This document shows positions 52,503 through 62,012 of a DNA stretch of 64,000 bases, piece after piece. The notes beneath the pieces were generated by a model. The model did no database searches. It had not been told where the DNA came from and was given only the letters and a program-made list of their open reading frames with translations. Position 1 is the first letter of the stretch. The number at the start of each line of letters is the position of its first letter. The position numbers and the translations under genes are program-made. Source of the DNA: OMPR01 sp965183835. GTDB taxonomy: Bacteria > Pseudomonadota > Alphaproteobacteria > Rhodobacterales > Rhodobacteraceae. The stretch lies in NCBI GenBank assembly GCA_965183835.1, contig CBCYME010000004.1, positions 186,001 through 250,000 on the forward strand, given 5' to 3'.

Positions 52503-53239
52503 GGCTTTCTGGCGTTCGGCTGCGCGTCGCAAACCCTCAGGAGCTGTCGGCATTTTATGGCACTGCACTTGGTATGCAGGTTCAAAAGGATGGGGCGAAC
52601 TGGCGCGTTGGGTATCCGGGGCAGGACGCGGACCTCGTCCTGTGTCCGGGCGGTGGCGGGTACACGCACGACAGAGCACAACGCTATTGGAAAATAGGTA
52701 TCACGGTGCCCAACGTGGATCTTGCGGTGGATCATCTGCGGTCTCTTGGGGTGCAGGTTGGTGATCCGCAGCAGTTTCTTGATATCGGGTACATGGCCCA
52801 TCTGAGCGATCCCCAAGGGTTCGTGATCGAGTTGTTGCAGCATGATTTTCAAGGCAATCGTCCAGAGGGTGCAGGGGATGCCAACGCGCCTTTTGCCGAC
52901 GCCTGCATTGGTCAAATCACGCTGCGCAGCGGGGATATTCAGGCAGAAGAGGCGGTGTTTAAGTCATTGGGAATGCGTCTTTTATCTGTGCAAGAGGTTG
53001 CGCCTTATGGGTTCGATCTGCACTTTTATGCCTTTACGGATCAACACCCGCCTGAACCCGATCTCTGGTCTGTGGCGAACCGGGAATGGCTTTGGAAACG
53101 GCTCTATACGACGTTGGAGATTCAACACATCCCCGATGCTGCCTTTGTCCCTTCGCCAGATTATTTGGGGTTAGAGGTCACTGGATTAGAAGCGTCCCAA
53201 AAAGATGCGTTTGGCGATCCAATTCATATCGGGGCTTAA
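52499..53239 (+). CDS. VOC superfamily (glyoxalase/bleomycin resistance-type) protein
   Basis: 246 aa with two betaalphabetabetabeta modules. The first has LRVANPQELSAFYGTALGMQV and YMAHLSDPQGFVIELLQHDF (metal-binding Glu in an E-LLQ segment). The second half contains QITLRSGDIQAEEAVFKSLG and YGFDLHFYAF. It could be a dioxygenase or a lyase; substrate unknown. ATG 52499 overlaps the upstream stop. Confidence 0.75.
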   Translation: MRLSGVRLRVANPQELSAFYGTALGMQVQKDGANWRVGYPGQDADLVLCPGGGGYTHDRAQRYWKIGITVPNVDLAVDHLRSLGVQVGDPQQFLDIGYMAHLSDPQGFVIELLQHDFQGNRPEGAGDANAPFADACIGQITLRSGDIQAEEAVFKSLGMRLLSVQEVAPYGFDLHFYAFTDQHPPEPDLWSVANREWLWKRLYTTLEIQHIPDAAFVPSPDYLGLEVTGLEASQKDAFGDPIHIGA

Positions 53240-53367
53240 CCGCTTATTTCGTCAGTTGAGACCGGGTAAGGGCACAATGCGCGGATAAGATCGTACATTT
53301 GGGGCCTGATTTTGTACGTTTTGAACACAGAATGTGCCATTGGGCGCGAAGGGCAAGAGGCATGAAA

Positions 53368-54552
53368 ATGGCACAAGCAGTTGTAATCGGAGCAGGCCCA
53401 GCCGGTTTAATGGCGGCCGAGGAATTGGCCCGCGCAGGCTGTAAGGTGCTGATTGTTGAGGCGAAACCGTCGGCTGCACGCAAATTTCTGATGGCGGGGA
53501 AGTCGGGGTTGAACCTGACCAAGGACGAGCCACTGGATGATCTGATGCACGCCTATGGCGAGGCGGCGGATTGGCTGCGGCCAATGATTGGGGAGTTTGA
53601 TGCCCAAATCGTACAAAATTGGGCCCGCGATCTGGGGCAGGAGCTGTTTACCGGCTCAACGGGCCGTGTTTTCCCCAAAGTCATGAAGGCGTCGCCCCTG
53701 TTGCGGGCGTGGATGGCGCGACTGGCTGAGATGGGCGTCGAGCTGCGCACCCGCTGGCGATGGACCGGATGGGAGGACGCGGCCTTGCGGTTTGACACGC
53801 CAGAGGGGACGCAATTGGCATCAGCCGATGTCACGATCTTGGCCTTGGGTGGGGCGAGCTGGTCCCGGCTGGGGTCTGATGGTGCGTGGGCATCGTTGTT
53901 GGCGGATCGGGGAGTCGAGTTGGCACCGTTTGCGGCGGCCAATGCCGGGGTCTTGGTGAACTGGTCCGATCACATGAAACCGATGTTCGGCGAACCGCTG
54001 AAAGGTGTGGCCTTGCGCGCAGGTGATTCCCAGACGCGCGGCGAGGCGGTGATTTCACAACGCGGGCTTGAGGGGGGCGGGATTTACACGATCAGCAAAC
54101 CTGTGCGCGAGGGCGCGGACCTGAGCATCGACCTGTTGCCGGATCTGAGCGAGGCTGAGGTTTTCAAACGTCTGAGCAAGCCGCGCGGTAAGACCAGCAT
54201 GGCCAATCATCTGCGCAAGGCGTTGAAGCTGGGCGTGGCGCGTCTGGCTTTGTTGCAGGAATTTGGGCGACCACTTCCTGCAAAGCCGGAAGACCTTGCG
54301 CGGATGATCAAAGGGCTGCGCATTGATCATGCGGGACTCAGACCGATGGACGAGGCGATTTCAACTGCCGGGGGCGTGCGTCAGGGCGCAATGACCGACG
54401 GGTTGATGTTGACCGCCATTCCGGGTGTGTTCTGCGCCGGAGAGATGTTGGATTGGGAGGCCCCGACCGGGGGCTATCTGCTCACCGCGTGTCTGGCGAC
54501 CGGGCGATGGGCGGGGCGGTCTGCCGCAGAACATCTGCGCCAGACCCAATAG
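53368..54552 (+). CDS. HI0933-like flavoprotein (TIGR03862 type)
   Basis: 394 aa. VIGAGPAGLMAAEELARAG binds FAD, and RKFLMAGKSGLNLTKDEP is the HI0933 GKGG-N-LTN-like motif. GGASWSRLGSDGAWASLL and the C-terminal AGGVRQGAMTDGLMLTAIPG with GEMLDWEAPTGGYLL complete the family. Biological role is unknown, though bacterial members have been linked to RNA or redox metabolism. Start either 53368 (AGAGG 7 bases upstream) or the ATG two codons earlier at 53362. Confidence 0.82.
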   Translation: MAQAVVIGAGPAGLMAAEELARAGCKVLIVEAKPSAARKFLMAGKSGLNLTKDEPLDDLMHAYGEAADWLRPMIGEFDAQIVQNWARDLGQELFTGSTGRVFPKVMKASPLLRAWMARLAEMGVELRTRWRWTGWEDAALRFDTPEGTQLASADVTILALGGASWSRLGSDGAWASLLADRGVELAPFAAANAGVLVNWSDHMKPMFGEPLKGVALRAGDSQTRGEAVISQRGLEGGGIYTISKPVREGADLSIDLLPDLSEAEVFKRLSKPRGKTSMANHLRKALKLGVARLALLQEFGRPLPAKPEDLARMIKGLRIDHAGLRPMDEAISTAGGVRQGAMTDGLMLTAIPGVFCAGEMLDWEAPTGGYLLTACLATGRWAGRSAAEHLRQTQ

Positions 54553-54553
54553 A

Positions 54554-55150
54554 TCAGTCTTTTTTGGCCAAAGCCGCCATGCGGGCTGGCGCTTCGCGAG
54601 AGCGCACAAGTTTGCCGTAGGCCTTCATGCTGTCGCTGTTCATTGGGAAGCCGACACCATGCGCCCAGTTCATGCAGTGCACACACAGGATATCGGCAAT
54701 CGTCATCTTGTCGCCCTGCAGGTAGGGACCTTTGGCACGCTCTGCCATCCGCTGGAAATTGCGGTCAAATTCCCACATCAGGCTTTCAGCAATTGCCGGG
54801 ACGCGCTTGTCTTCGGGCAGGATGACCCGGTGGCGCATCGCGGTCCAGAGCAGCGCATCGAATTCGTCATTGATAGTGTGGGTCAGCGCGTCTTGCTGTG
54901 CGCGTTCAACGGTGCCAGCGGGATAGGTGAATTCCCCATGTTTGTCCGCGAGATAGGTCATGATCGCGACGGAATCGGTCAATACCGCATCGCCATCGAC
55001 CAGCACGGGGATTTTGCCCGATACGTTCAGTTCAGCGACTTGGGGGTCGTGGGGACCAACGTCGATGAATTCATACTCTTGGCCCAGCTCTTCGAGCAAC
55101 CAGATGACCCGCGAGGCGCGGCTTTGAAGGCGGCCATAGATTTTGTACAT
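54554..55150 (-). CDS. glutathione S-transferase
   Basis: 198 aa. MYKIYGRLQSRASRVIWLLEE (quoted to the first 20: MYKIYGRLQSRASRVIWLLE) is the N-terminal thioredoxin-fold start with the Ser that activates glutathione. VSGKIPVLVDGDAVLTDSVAI is the glutathione-binding loop. The C-terminal half is helical with GDKMTIADILCVHCMNWA. 85 bases separate it from the end of holA. Confidence 0.85.
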   Translation of the reverse strand: MYKIYGRLQSRASRVIWLLEELGQEYEFIDVGPHDPQVAELNVSGKIPVLVDGDAVLTDSVAIMTYLADKHGEFTYPAGTVERAQQDALTHTINDEFDALLWTAMRHRVILPEDKRVPAIAESLMWEFDRNFQRMAERAKGPYLQGDKMTIADILCVHCMNWAHGVGFPMNSDSMKAYGKLVRSREAPARMAALAKKD

Positions 55151-55235
55151 GAGGTGACGTCCCTATTTGATCAACTTATCCGCAAACTTGGGGACAGGGG
55201 ACCAAAGGTCAACCGGGACGCCTCGTCAGATCGCG

Positions 55236-56264
55236 TTAGCGTGATCGCGCCAGCATCGCCATGCGGATCAAAGCCCGTTCCATCAACGCCATTGCAGGCG
55301 CAGTCTGGCCCGCAGAGCGCAGCGAAAGATCGGTGTCTGTCAGGACGGTCAATGCGGTTTCCAGCTTGTGTGGCCCCCACGCCTGAGCCTGACGCAAGAT
55401 GCGGTCCCGGCGTTTGCCGTAGACGGGCGGGCGTAGTCGTCCGATGCCCGCAGCCGGGCCACCGGGGTCAGAAGCGCAGGCATAGAGAATGCGGAAATGG
55501 CGCGTTGCCCCGATACACAGGCTGACGGCGTTGGTGCCTTGGGCCTGTAGACGGCGGATCAGCGGGCCGATTTCACCGGCTTTTGCCTCGGCCACCACGT
55601 TCAGCACATCATCAAGTGCTGCCTCGGTGGATTGGGGCGCGCAGGCTTCGATGTCTTCGATGCTGAGCTCGGATGTGTCGCCGCGTTTGTAGAGTGCGAG
55701 CTTTTCAATGGTCTGGGTGAAATCACCGGGACCCAGATCATTGGCAAGATCGGTCAGGGCTGCCATCGAATCCCGTGGGATGGATTGCATTCCGGCTTCG
55801 GCCAGTGTGCGTTCGATTTCTGCGCGCGATGGGGGATCGTCGTAAATTCCAACGGCAAAGGCGTTTGGGTGGGATTCGAACGCTTTGCGGATTTTCGAGG
55901 TGGCTTTGAGCTGACCGGCGGTGACGATGAGCTGCGCATCGCCGGGTTCCCAGTCCTGTAGTGCGGCCAGAATCGCAGGGGCGGCGGTATCTGTAACGTC
56001 TTCGATGAACGCGGCGCGACGGCCGGGGAAAAAGCCAACCGCTTTGATGGCATCCACGACCTGTGCGGGATCTTTGCGCAGATCCGCGCCGGGTATCCGG
56101 GTCAGGCGCATTTCCTCGTCGGCCGTTGGACCAAGCAGGGCCGCCAGTACCTGTTGACGTTTGAGCGCCACGCGCATGGCATCCGCGCCATAGATCAACA
56201 GGCCGGTTTTGCCCGCGTCAGGCTTGGCAAAATATCCATCTGCCTCGCGCGGGCTGAGTTTCAT
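55236..56264 (-). CDS. holA: DNA polymerase III delta subunit
   Basis: 342 aa. Loads the sliding clamp with the gamma complex. LLIYGADAMRVALKRQQVL and PGDAQLIVTAGQLKATSKIRKAFE are the delta-subunit patterns, followed by the all-helical third domain. No functional Walker A, as expected. The start overlaps the lptE stop by 4 bases. Confidence 0.9.
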   Translation of the reverse strand: MKLSPREADGYFAKPDAGKTGLLIYGADAMRVALKRQQVLAALLGPTADEEMRLTRIPGADLRKDPAQVVDAIKAVGFFPGRRAAFIEDVTDTAAPAILAALQDWEPGDAQLIVTAGQLKATSKIRKAFESHPNAFAVGIYDDPPSRAEIERTLAEAGMQSIPRDSMAALTDLANDLGPGDFTQTIEKLALYKRGDTSELSIEDIEACAPQSTEAALDDVLNVVAEAKAGEIGPLIRRLQAQGTNAVSLCIGATRHFRILYACASDPGGPAAGIGRLRPPVYGKRRDRILRQAQAWGPHKLETALTVLTDTDLSLRSAGQTAPAMALMERALIRMAMLARSR

Positions 56265-56758
56265 TCGGGCAATTCCACTGTGACATAGAGTTGTGTTGTC
56301 AGCTGATCGGCCAGAATCATCATCAGACGTTTGCGGGCGTCGCGTTCACTGGCCAAGGTGTCGACCGTTGAACCGGTTGCCGAGTAGCCGGTGAAGTTGC
56401 GCACATTGCCCGAGGCCACGATGTCGCCGGTTTCGACTGACATCAAGGTGTAGTCGACCTGACCCACGATGGAATAGCGGGTGGTTTCGTTTGCGGCGGT
56501 GATGGCCTGACCCTGAAATTCTGTGTCCAGGGTGACGTTCAGGTCATATTCCGCATTTGAAGACCGGCCAAGCCGCTGTTCCAGATTCTGGACCAGCAGG
56601 TAGGTATCAACTGTGTCGGGGGCCGAAACCTCGACCTTGCCGCGCAGGGCCGATCCGGTGCCGCCCGATCCATAAACGGGCTCGAACCCGCAGGCAGAGA
56701 TCAGCAATGTGATCAACGCCAGCGGGATCAACAGCAGGTTTTTGAGTTTAAACAACAA
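56261..56758 (-). CDS. lptE: LPS assembly lipoprotein
   Basis: 165 aa. Lipobox LLISACGFEPVYG (Cys near residue 23) after a signal segment, then the small LptE fold. Anchored in the outer membrane, where it plugs LptD during LPS insertion. Sits between leuS and holA in the standard leuS-lptE-holA order, with 11- and 4-base overlaps. LptD is not in the window. Confidence 0.92.
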   Translation of the reverse strand: MLFKLKNLLLIPLALITLLISACGFEPVYGSGGTGSALRGKVEVSAPDTVDTYLLVQNLEQRLGRSSNAEYDLNVTLDTEFQGQAITAANETTRYSIVGQVDYTLMSVETGDIVASGNVRNFTGYSATGSTVDTLASERDARKRLMMILADQLTTQLYVTVELPE

Positions 56759-59300
56759 CGTTCACGATCCGACCGGGGACAACGATGATCTTTTTCGGCT
56801 GGGCCCCATCCAGTGCCTTTTGCACAGCATGTGTGGCCAGCGCGATTTTTTCAACCTCGGCTTTGTCCATATCGGCGGGCACGCTGATTTCCGCGCGGCG
56901 TTTGCCGTTGATCTGGATCGGCAGTGTGACGGTGTCATCCACCAGCATCGCCTCGTCCGCGACGGGCCAGGGGGCGGTTGCGATCAAGCCTGTGCCGCCT
57001 TGATGTGCCCAGATGTCTTCCGCCAGATGCGGGGTCATTGGTGACATTAGCTGTGCCAAGGTCATGATCGCTTGCTTTTGGGCGGCGTGACCGGCTTTGG
57101 ATTTCGCCAAGGCGTTGGTAAAGCCGTAAAGCCGCGCAATCGAAGCGTTGAAGCCAAAGGATTCAAGACCGACGGTCACGTCATGGATGGCTTTGTGGGT
57201 TTCTCGCAGCAGCTCGTCGTCGCCCTGACCCTTTGCATCCGGGTCCTTGGCGCCGATTTTATCGCACAGGTTCCAAACCCGGTTCAGGTGTTTGTGGGCG
57301 GCTTCGGCGCCGGAGGCTGTCCATTCCACATCCCGTTCGGGTGGGGAATCGGAGAGAACGAACCAGCGCGCGGTGTCTGCGCCAAAGGCTGAGATGATGC
57401 TGACCGGGTCGACCACGTTCTTTTTGGACTTGGACATTTTGGCCGAGGGGATGATTTCCACCTCGGTTCCGTCAGCCAGTTTGCCGTCGGTCACGTCCTC
57501 GGGGAGGTGATAGACCGGGCGGCCATTGTCGCCGGGAGTCTGGTAGATTTCATGCGTGACCATGCCTTGGGTGAACAAAGCGTTGAACGGTTCGATGGCT
57601 TTATCCGGCAAATGACCGGTGATCTGCATCGCGCGGGCAAAGAAGCGGGAATAAAGCAGGTGCAGAATCGCGTGTTCGATGCCGCCGATGTATTGATCGA
57701 CGTTCATCCAATATTCGGCCTCGGTCATATCGGTGGGTGTTTCGGCCTTTGGTGCGGTGAAGCGGGCGAAATACCACGAGGAATCAACAAACGTGTCCAT
57801 CGTGTCGGTTTCGCGCTGGGCTGGTGCGCCACAGGATGGGCAGGAACAATCGCGCCATGTGGGGTGGCGGTCCAGCGGGTTGCCGGGAACCGAGAAATCG
57901 ATCGCTTTGCCGTCTTCGTCATAAGGCAGTTCGATCGGCAGGTTCTCTTTCTTTTCGGGAACCACGCCGCAGGCATCGCAATGCACCACAGGAATCGGAC
58001 AACCCCAATAGCGCTGACGGCTGAGGCCCCAGTCGCGCAGGCGGTATTTGGTGACGCCTTCGCCCCAACCGGCCTGTTCAGCGAAATCGATGGTGGTGTT
58101 GATTGCATCTTCGCCGGTGGATTCGGTCAGGCCGGCAAAGTGATCGACCCAGCGCACCTTTTCCGATTTGAGCGGCACAAAGGCGTCGTTTGAAACGGGC
58201 GTGTCATTGTCGAGCGCAAAGAAGGTATCAATCACCGGCAAATCGTATTTGCGGCAGAAATCAAGGTCGCGCTGATCGTGGGCGGGGCAGGCGAAAATCG
58301 CGCCGGTGCCGTAATCCATAAGAATGAAGTTGGCGATCCAGACGGGCAGTTCCCAATCCGGGTTCAACGGGTGTTTGACTTTGATGCCAGTGTCGTAGCC
58401 CAGTTTTGGCGCAGTCTCGATGGCTTCTTCGGTGGTGCCGCCTTTGCGGCATTCGGTGAGGAATGCGGCCAGTTCGGGGTTGTCCGCCTCGAGCTCTTTC
58501 GAGATCGGGTGATCGGGTGAGATCCCCACAAAGGATGCGCCATTCAGCGTGTCAGGACGTGTGGTGTAGACAGTGATCGGCTCGGCGCCGTCGGTGCGTT
58601 CAAACGCAAATTGCAGGCCGCGAGATTTGCCGATCCAGTTTTCCTGCATCAGGCGCACCTTGGCAGGCCAGTTTTCCAGCGTGTCCAACGCGCTGAGCAA
58701 TTCCTCGGAATAATCCGAGATCTTAAAGAACCATTGGGTCAGCTCGCGCCGTTCGACCAAAGCGCCCGAGCGCCAGCCGCGCCCACCTTCGACCTGTTCG
58801 TTGGCGAGAACGGTCATATCGACCGGGTCCCAGTTCACCACAGCGTTTTTGCGGTAAACTAGCCCTTTGTCCAAGAAATCGAGGAACAGCGACTGTTGCT
58901 GGCCGTAGTAATCGACGTCACAGGTAGCAAACATGCGCGACCAATCGAGCGACAGGCCCAGCGGTTTCATCTGCTCGACCATGGTGTCGATGTTGGAATA
59001 GGTCCAATCCTTGGGGTGACCGCCAATGGCCATCGCCGCGTTTTCCGCAGGCATACCAAAGGCATCAAACCCCATGGGGTGGAGGACATTATGGCCGGTG
59101 GCCAGTTTGTGCCGCGCGATCACATCGCCCATGGTATAGTTGCGCACGTGACCCATGTGCAGCTTGCCCGACGGATAGGGGAACATCTCGAGCACATAGT
59201 ACTTTGGCTTATCTGCACTGCGGGTGGCGGTGAAGATTCCGGCCTTGTCCCAGGCCTCTTGCCATTTTGCTTCGATCTCGGAGGCAGAGTAGCGCGCCAT
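56748..59300 (-). CDS. leuS: leucyl-tRNA synthetase
   Basis: 850 aa. Class I: PYPSGKLHMGHVRNY is the HIGH-type motif and AKMSKSKKN the KMSKS motif. The CP1 editing domain lies between (IYTTRPDTLNGASFVGIS-like segment, here VYTTRPDTLNGASFV). VHCDACGVVPEKKENLP has the zinc-type Cys pair. ATG 59300 chosen; the open frame runs 44 codons further up without the family N-terminus. Operon leuS-lptE-holA. Confidence 0.96.
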   Translation of the reverse strand: MARYSASEIEAKWQEAWDKAGIFTATRSADKPKYYVLEMFPYPSGKLHMGHVRNYTMGDVIARHKLATGHNVLHPMGFDAFGMPAENAAMAIGGHPKDWTYSNIDTMVEQMKPLGLSLDWSRMFATCDVDYYGQQQSLFLDFLDKGLVYRKNAVVNWDPVDMTVLANEQVEGGRGWRSGALVERRELTQWFFKISDYSEELLSALDTLENWPAKVRLMQENWIGKSRGLQFAFERTDGAEPITVYTTRPDTLNGASFVGISPDHPISKELEADNPELAAFLTECRKGGTTEEAIETAPKLGYDTGIKVKHPLNPDWELPVWIANFILMDYGTGAIFACPAHDQRDLDFCRKYDLPVIDTFFALDNDTPVSNDAFVPLKSEKVRWVDHFAGLTESTGEDAINTTIDFAEQAGWGEGVTKYRLRDWGLSRQRYWGCPIPVVHCDACGVVPEKKENLPIELPYDEDGKAIDFSVPGNPLDRHPTWRDCSCPSCGAPAQRETDTMDTFVDSSWYFARFTAPKAETPTDMTEAEYWMNVDQYIGGIEHAILHLLYSRFFARAMQITGHLPDKAIEPFNALFTQGMVTHEIYQTPGDNGRPVYHLPEDVTDGKLADGTEVEIIPSAKMSKSKKNVVDPVSIISAFGADTARWFVLSDSPPERDVEWTASGAEAAHKHLNRVWNLCDKIGAKDPDAKGQGDDELLRETHKAIHDVTVGLESFGFNASIARLYGFTNALAKSKAGHAAQKQAIMTLAQLMSPMTPHLAEDIWAHQGGTGLIATAPWPVADEAMLVDDTVTLPIQINGKRRAEISVPADMDKAEVEKIALATHAVQKALDGAQPKKIIVVPGRIVNVVV

Positions 59301-59325
59301 GTGATGCGGTCCTTGATAATGAAAA

Positions 59326-59345
59326 CGCCGGGCTGAAACCCGGCG
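59326..59345 (-). terminator. terminator of the DUF3576 gene
   Basis: CGCCGGG (59326-59332) and CCCGGCG (59339-59345) with loop CTGAAA; on the minus strand the stem is followed by TTTTC. It separates the lipoprotein from leuS downstream. Confidence 0.8.
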
Positions 59346-59373
59346 CTGTAATAGAATGGAATGGGTTCGGTTT

Positions 59374-59874
59374 CTAGAGCTTGCTGTCAGCAATGCGCAG
59401 CTGACGTGCCCGAGAGAGGATCGCATCCTCAACCGCGCGGGCGGTTGAAGAGCTGACCGGGCCGCCTTTGCTTTGCAGCGAGACGTTCAGCGCGCGTGCG
59501 TCTAGTGCGGCGTCTTTGATGTGCACCGTTGCTCTGTAAGAGCGACCACCACCGGGAGGGGTTCCATACCCAGTGAGGATCACACCTGTGTAGGGATCGA
59601 CCGATTGAACCGGCAAAAAGCTGAGCACATCCAAAGATGCATTCCAGAGATACCGATTCACATTGGCTGTCTGTTCGCTGGTATCTGGACCAAACACATC
59701 CCAGATCGACGATTTTTTGTAATTCGTAGGCGCAGATTCGCGATTATTCGTGATGTAGCTGTCGTCGATTGGGGCGCCAGTTACATTGACGCTCGAATTT
59801 TTCGAGCCACCACAGGCCGATAGGCCGAGGGATACTGCAAGGATCACAGCTGTTTTCAAAGGTCTATGGAACAT
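59374..59874 (-). CDS. DUF3576 lipoprotein
   Basis: 166 aa. Signal peptide with lipobox GLSACGGSK (Cys about 20). NVNRYLWNASLDVLSFLPV and SYRATVHIKDAALDARALNVS are DUF3576 segments, a family of alphaproteobacterial envelope proteins. Probably outer-membrane anchored. Monocistronic by the terminator behind it. Function unknown. Confidence 0.85.
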   Translation of the reverse strand: MFHRPLKTAVILAVSLGLSACGGSKNSSVNVTGAPIDDSYITNNRESAPTNYKKSSIWDVFGPDTSEQTANVNRYLWNASLDVLSFLPVQSVDPYTGVILTGYGTPPGGGRSYRATVHIKDAALDARALNVSLQSKGGPVSSSTARAVEDAILSRARQLRIADSKL

Positions 59875-60218
59875 TGTCAGGCAATCCCACTATATTTTGT
59901 AGGCTCTGTCCTACCCAAGCCTGACTAGCGGAGCAAGCCTCTATATAGGCGCAGGTTCTAACGAAGCTGGCATTTCGGCATTTCAGAGGAAGGTTGGACG
60001 CGGGAACCGCAAATATCGCGCGCGCGAATGCGTATAAGGTATGTTTTGACCGGGGGAGGCGTGGGGACTGTGGCAAAGCTGCACCATCCTAGAGGCCAAT
60101 GCATTGCTTGCCAGTCGGAGGTCTTGCCAAAACGGGGGTGAAAGGGCGAAACCCCATGTCATACCCACGCTGGATTCTCCGGTTTGGGCATCTGATTTGA
60201 AAACCGAGGGAAAACAAG
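59875..60218. promoter_or_regulatory. 344-base divergent intergenic region before the porin
   Basis: No gene seen. It should hold promoters for the lipoprotein (minus) and porin (plus). Within it: GGGGT (60135-60139) and ACCCC (60151-60155) arms, and near the porin ribosome site CGGTTT (60180-60185) with AAACCG (60201-60206), a hairpin whose 3' arm touches GAGGG, the porin ribosome-binding site. A GATTC (GANTC) lies at 60173-60177. Confidence 0.5.
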
Positions 60219-61244
60219 ATGAAAAAAGTTCTCTTCGCAACGACCGCGCTGATCGCAACAGCCAGCGTTGCCGCAGCAGACGTTCGTATCAGCGGTTACG
60301 GCCGTTTTGGTTTGGATTACAACGACGGTAACGACAGCAGCGTTAACGGCGTTTCCAGCACAACCATCACCAGCCGTCTGCGTCTGCAGTTCGACATGTC
60401 AGCTGAAACTGACTCGGGTGTTGCATTCGACGCACGCTTCCGCGCACAGGCTGAAAGCCGTGACAACGTTGCAAGCGGCGCAGGCTTCAACGGCGCACGT
60501 TTTGGCGTAACCTACCAGGGTTTCCGCGTAAACGTAGGCAACATCATCGGTGCGGTTGAAAACACACCTGGTACATACCTTGAAACCCGTACTGCTGGTC
60601 TGGGTATCGATGGTGCCGGTTTCGTTTCGCACGTTGGTAACGTCAGCAACGAATACTTCAACTGGGATGCATACAGCTCAGGCGGCACCGGCGTAAACGG
60701 TGTTGAAGCTCTGTACTCTGCGAACGGTTTCACCGGTCACATTTCGTACTCGCAGCGTAACGACAGCACTGTAAACCCTGGTGTTGGTAACGGTGCTGCA
60801 AACGCAGCTGCACGTGCCGCCATCATGATGGCTTACACCTTTGGCGACTGGACTGTTGCGGGTTCTTACCAGGACTCCGACTTGGCCTGGGAAGACAAAA
60901 CAATCATCTCTGTTCAGGGTGACCTGGGTCAGTTCGGTGTTCGCGTTGCATACGCAGACAACGACGGCATCGGCAAATGGGGCCTGTACGGCAACTACGA
61001 AATCGGTGCAGCTTCGAAAATCGTTGCATTCGTAACTTCGGAAGACGCGGTAGACGCGGCTGACGTAGCAAACGGTCGTGGCGACAACCGCGACGGCATC
61101 GCCGGCTCTAACTTGGGCGAAGGCGAAAGCTACGGTATCCACTACTCCTACGATCTCGGGGGCGGTGCTTCTTTCGAAACCGGTTACCGTCGTGCGTCTA
61201 ACGACAACGACACATTCCAGGCTGGTGTATACTTCAGCTTCTAA
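60219..61244 (+). CDS. outer-membrane porin
   Basis: 341 aa. Signal peptide at 1-20 ending SVAAA. Mature start DVRISGYGRFGLDY and many alternating amphipathic strands, ending in Phe (FQAGVYFSF), the BAM recognition end of gram-negative porins. General diffusion porin of the alphaproteobacterial type. Codon use is strongly biased (GTT, GCA, AAC runs), as for a highly expressed gene. Its terminator follows. Confidence 0.93.
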   Translation: MKKVLFATTALIATASVAAADVRISGYGRFGLDYNDGNDSSVNGVSSTTITSRLRLQFDMSAETDSGVAFDARFRAQAESRDNVASGAGFNGARFGVTYQGFRVNVGNIIGAVENTPGTYLETRTAGLGIDGAGFVSHVGNVSNEYFNWDAYSSGGTGVNGVEALYSANGFTGHISYSQRNDSTVNPGVGNGAANAAARAAIMMAYTFGDWTVAGSYQDSDLAWEDKTIISVQGDLGQFGVRVAYADNDGIGKWGLYGNYEIGAASKIVAFVTSEDAVDAADVANGRGDNRDGIAGSNLGEGESYGIHYSYDLGGGASFETGYRRASNDNDTFQAGVYFSF

Positions 61245-61271
61245 GTTAAGCCACGCTTAGCGTGACTTTTG

Positions 61272-61305
61272 GGGCGGGCTCTTTCGAGCTCGCCCTTTTC
61301 TTTTT
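61272..61305 (+). terminator. terminator after the porin
   Basis: GGGCGGGCTC (61272-61281) pairs, with one wobble, with GAGCTCGCCC (61286-61295) around TTTC, then TTTTCTTTTT. A short CACGC-TTA-GCGTG hairpin precedes it (61251-61263). Confidence 0.88.
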
Positions 61306-61352
61306 GGGCTACATGGTGTTTCTCTGCTGCCAAACGAAGATGAGGTTCGCGT

Positions 61353-62012
61353 ATGTCGCTGCAAGAGATTCAAGCCCGCATTGGTGCTGCGGAGAAAGCC
61401 GCTGGTCGGGACGCTGGGTCGGTCCATTTGATCGCGGTTTCAAAGGTTCAACCCAATGAGCGGGTAGAAGCGGTCCTAAAGCAAGGCCATCGGTGTTTTG
61501 GCGAAAACCGGGTGCAGGAAGCGGCTGGGAAATGGCCGGATTTCAAAGAGCAGTTTGCGGACGTTGATCTGCATTTGATCGGACCGTTGCAAACCAACAA
61601 AGCCCGGCAGGCTGTTGAGCTGTGCAATGCTATTCATTCAGTAGATCGCCCGAAACTGGCCGCAAGTTTGGCGCGATTGGCGCAAGAGTGTGGGGCCTGC
61701 CCGGACCTGTTTGTGCAGGTGAACACCGGCGAAGAAGAGCAAAAGGCCGGGATTTTACCGGCTGATGCGGATGCCTTTATCGCGGATTGCGTGAAAATGG
61801 ACCTTCCAATTCAAGGGCTTATGTGCATTCCCCCGGTTGAGGAGGAGGCGGCGTTGCACTTTGCGCTGCTGGCCAAGATTGCCGCGCGCAATGGTTTGAC
61901 GGGGCTGTCGATGGGCATGAGCAGCGACTTTGAAAAGGCGATTGCTTTGGGCGCAACGCATGTGCGCGTCGGGTCCGCCATTTTCGGCGATCGGGTTAAG
62001 CCGACGGAATGA
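61353..62012 (+). CDS. yggS: PLP-binding homeostasis protein
   Basis: 219 aa. LIAVSKVQPNERVEAVL carries the PLP Lys (AVSK), RCFGENRVQEAAGK and LIGPLQTNKARQAV are YggS/PROSC signatures, SMGMSSDFEKAIALGATHVR the C-terminal phosphate site. Keeps free pyridoxal phosphate in balance. The last 17 bases overlap the end of the convergent L,D-transpeptidase gene. Confidence 0.93.
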   Translation: MSLQEIQARIGAAEKAAGRDAGSVHLIAVSKVQPNERVEAVLKQGHRCFGENRVQEAAGKWPDFKEQFADVDLHLIGPLQTNKARQAVELCNAIHSVDRPKLAASLARLAQECGACPDLFVQVNTGEEEQKAGILPADADAFIADCVKMDLPIQGLMCIPPVEEEAALHFALLAKIAARNGLTGLSMGMSSDFEKAIALGATHVRVGSAIFGDRVKPTE

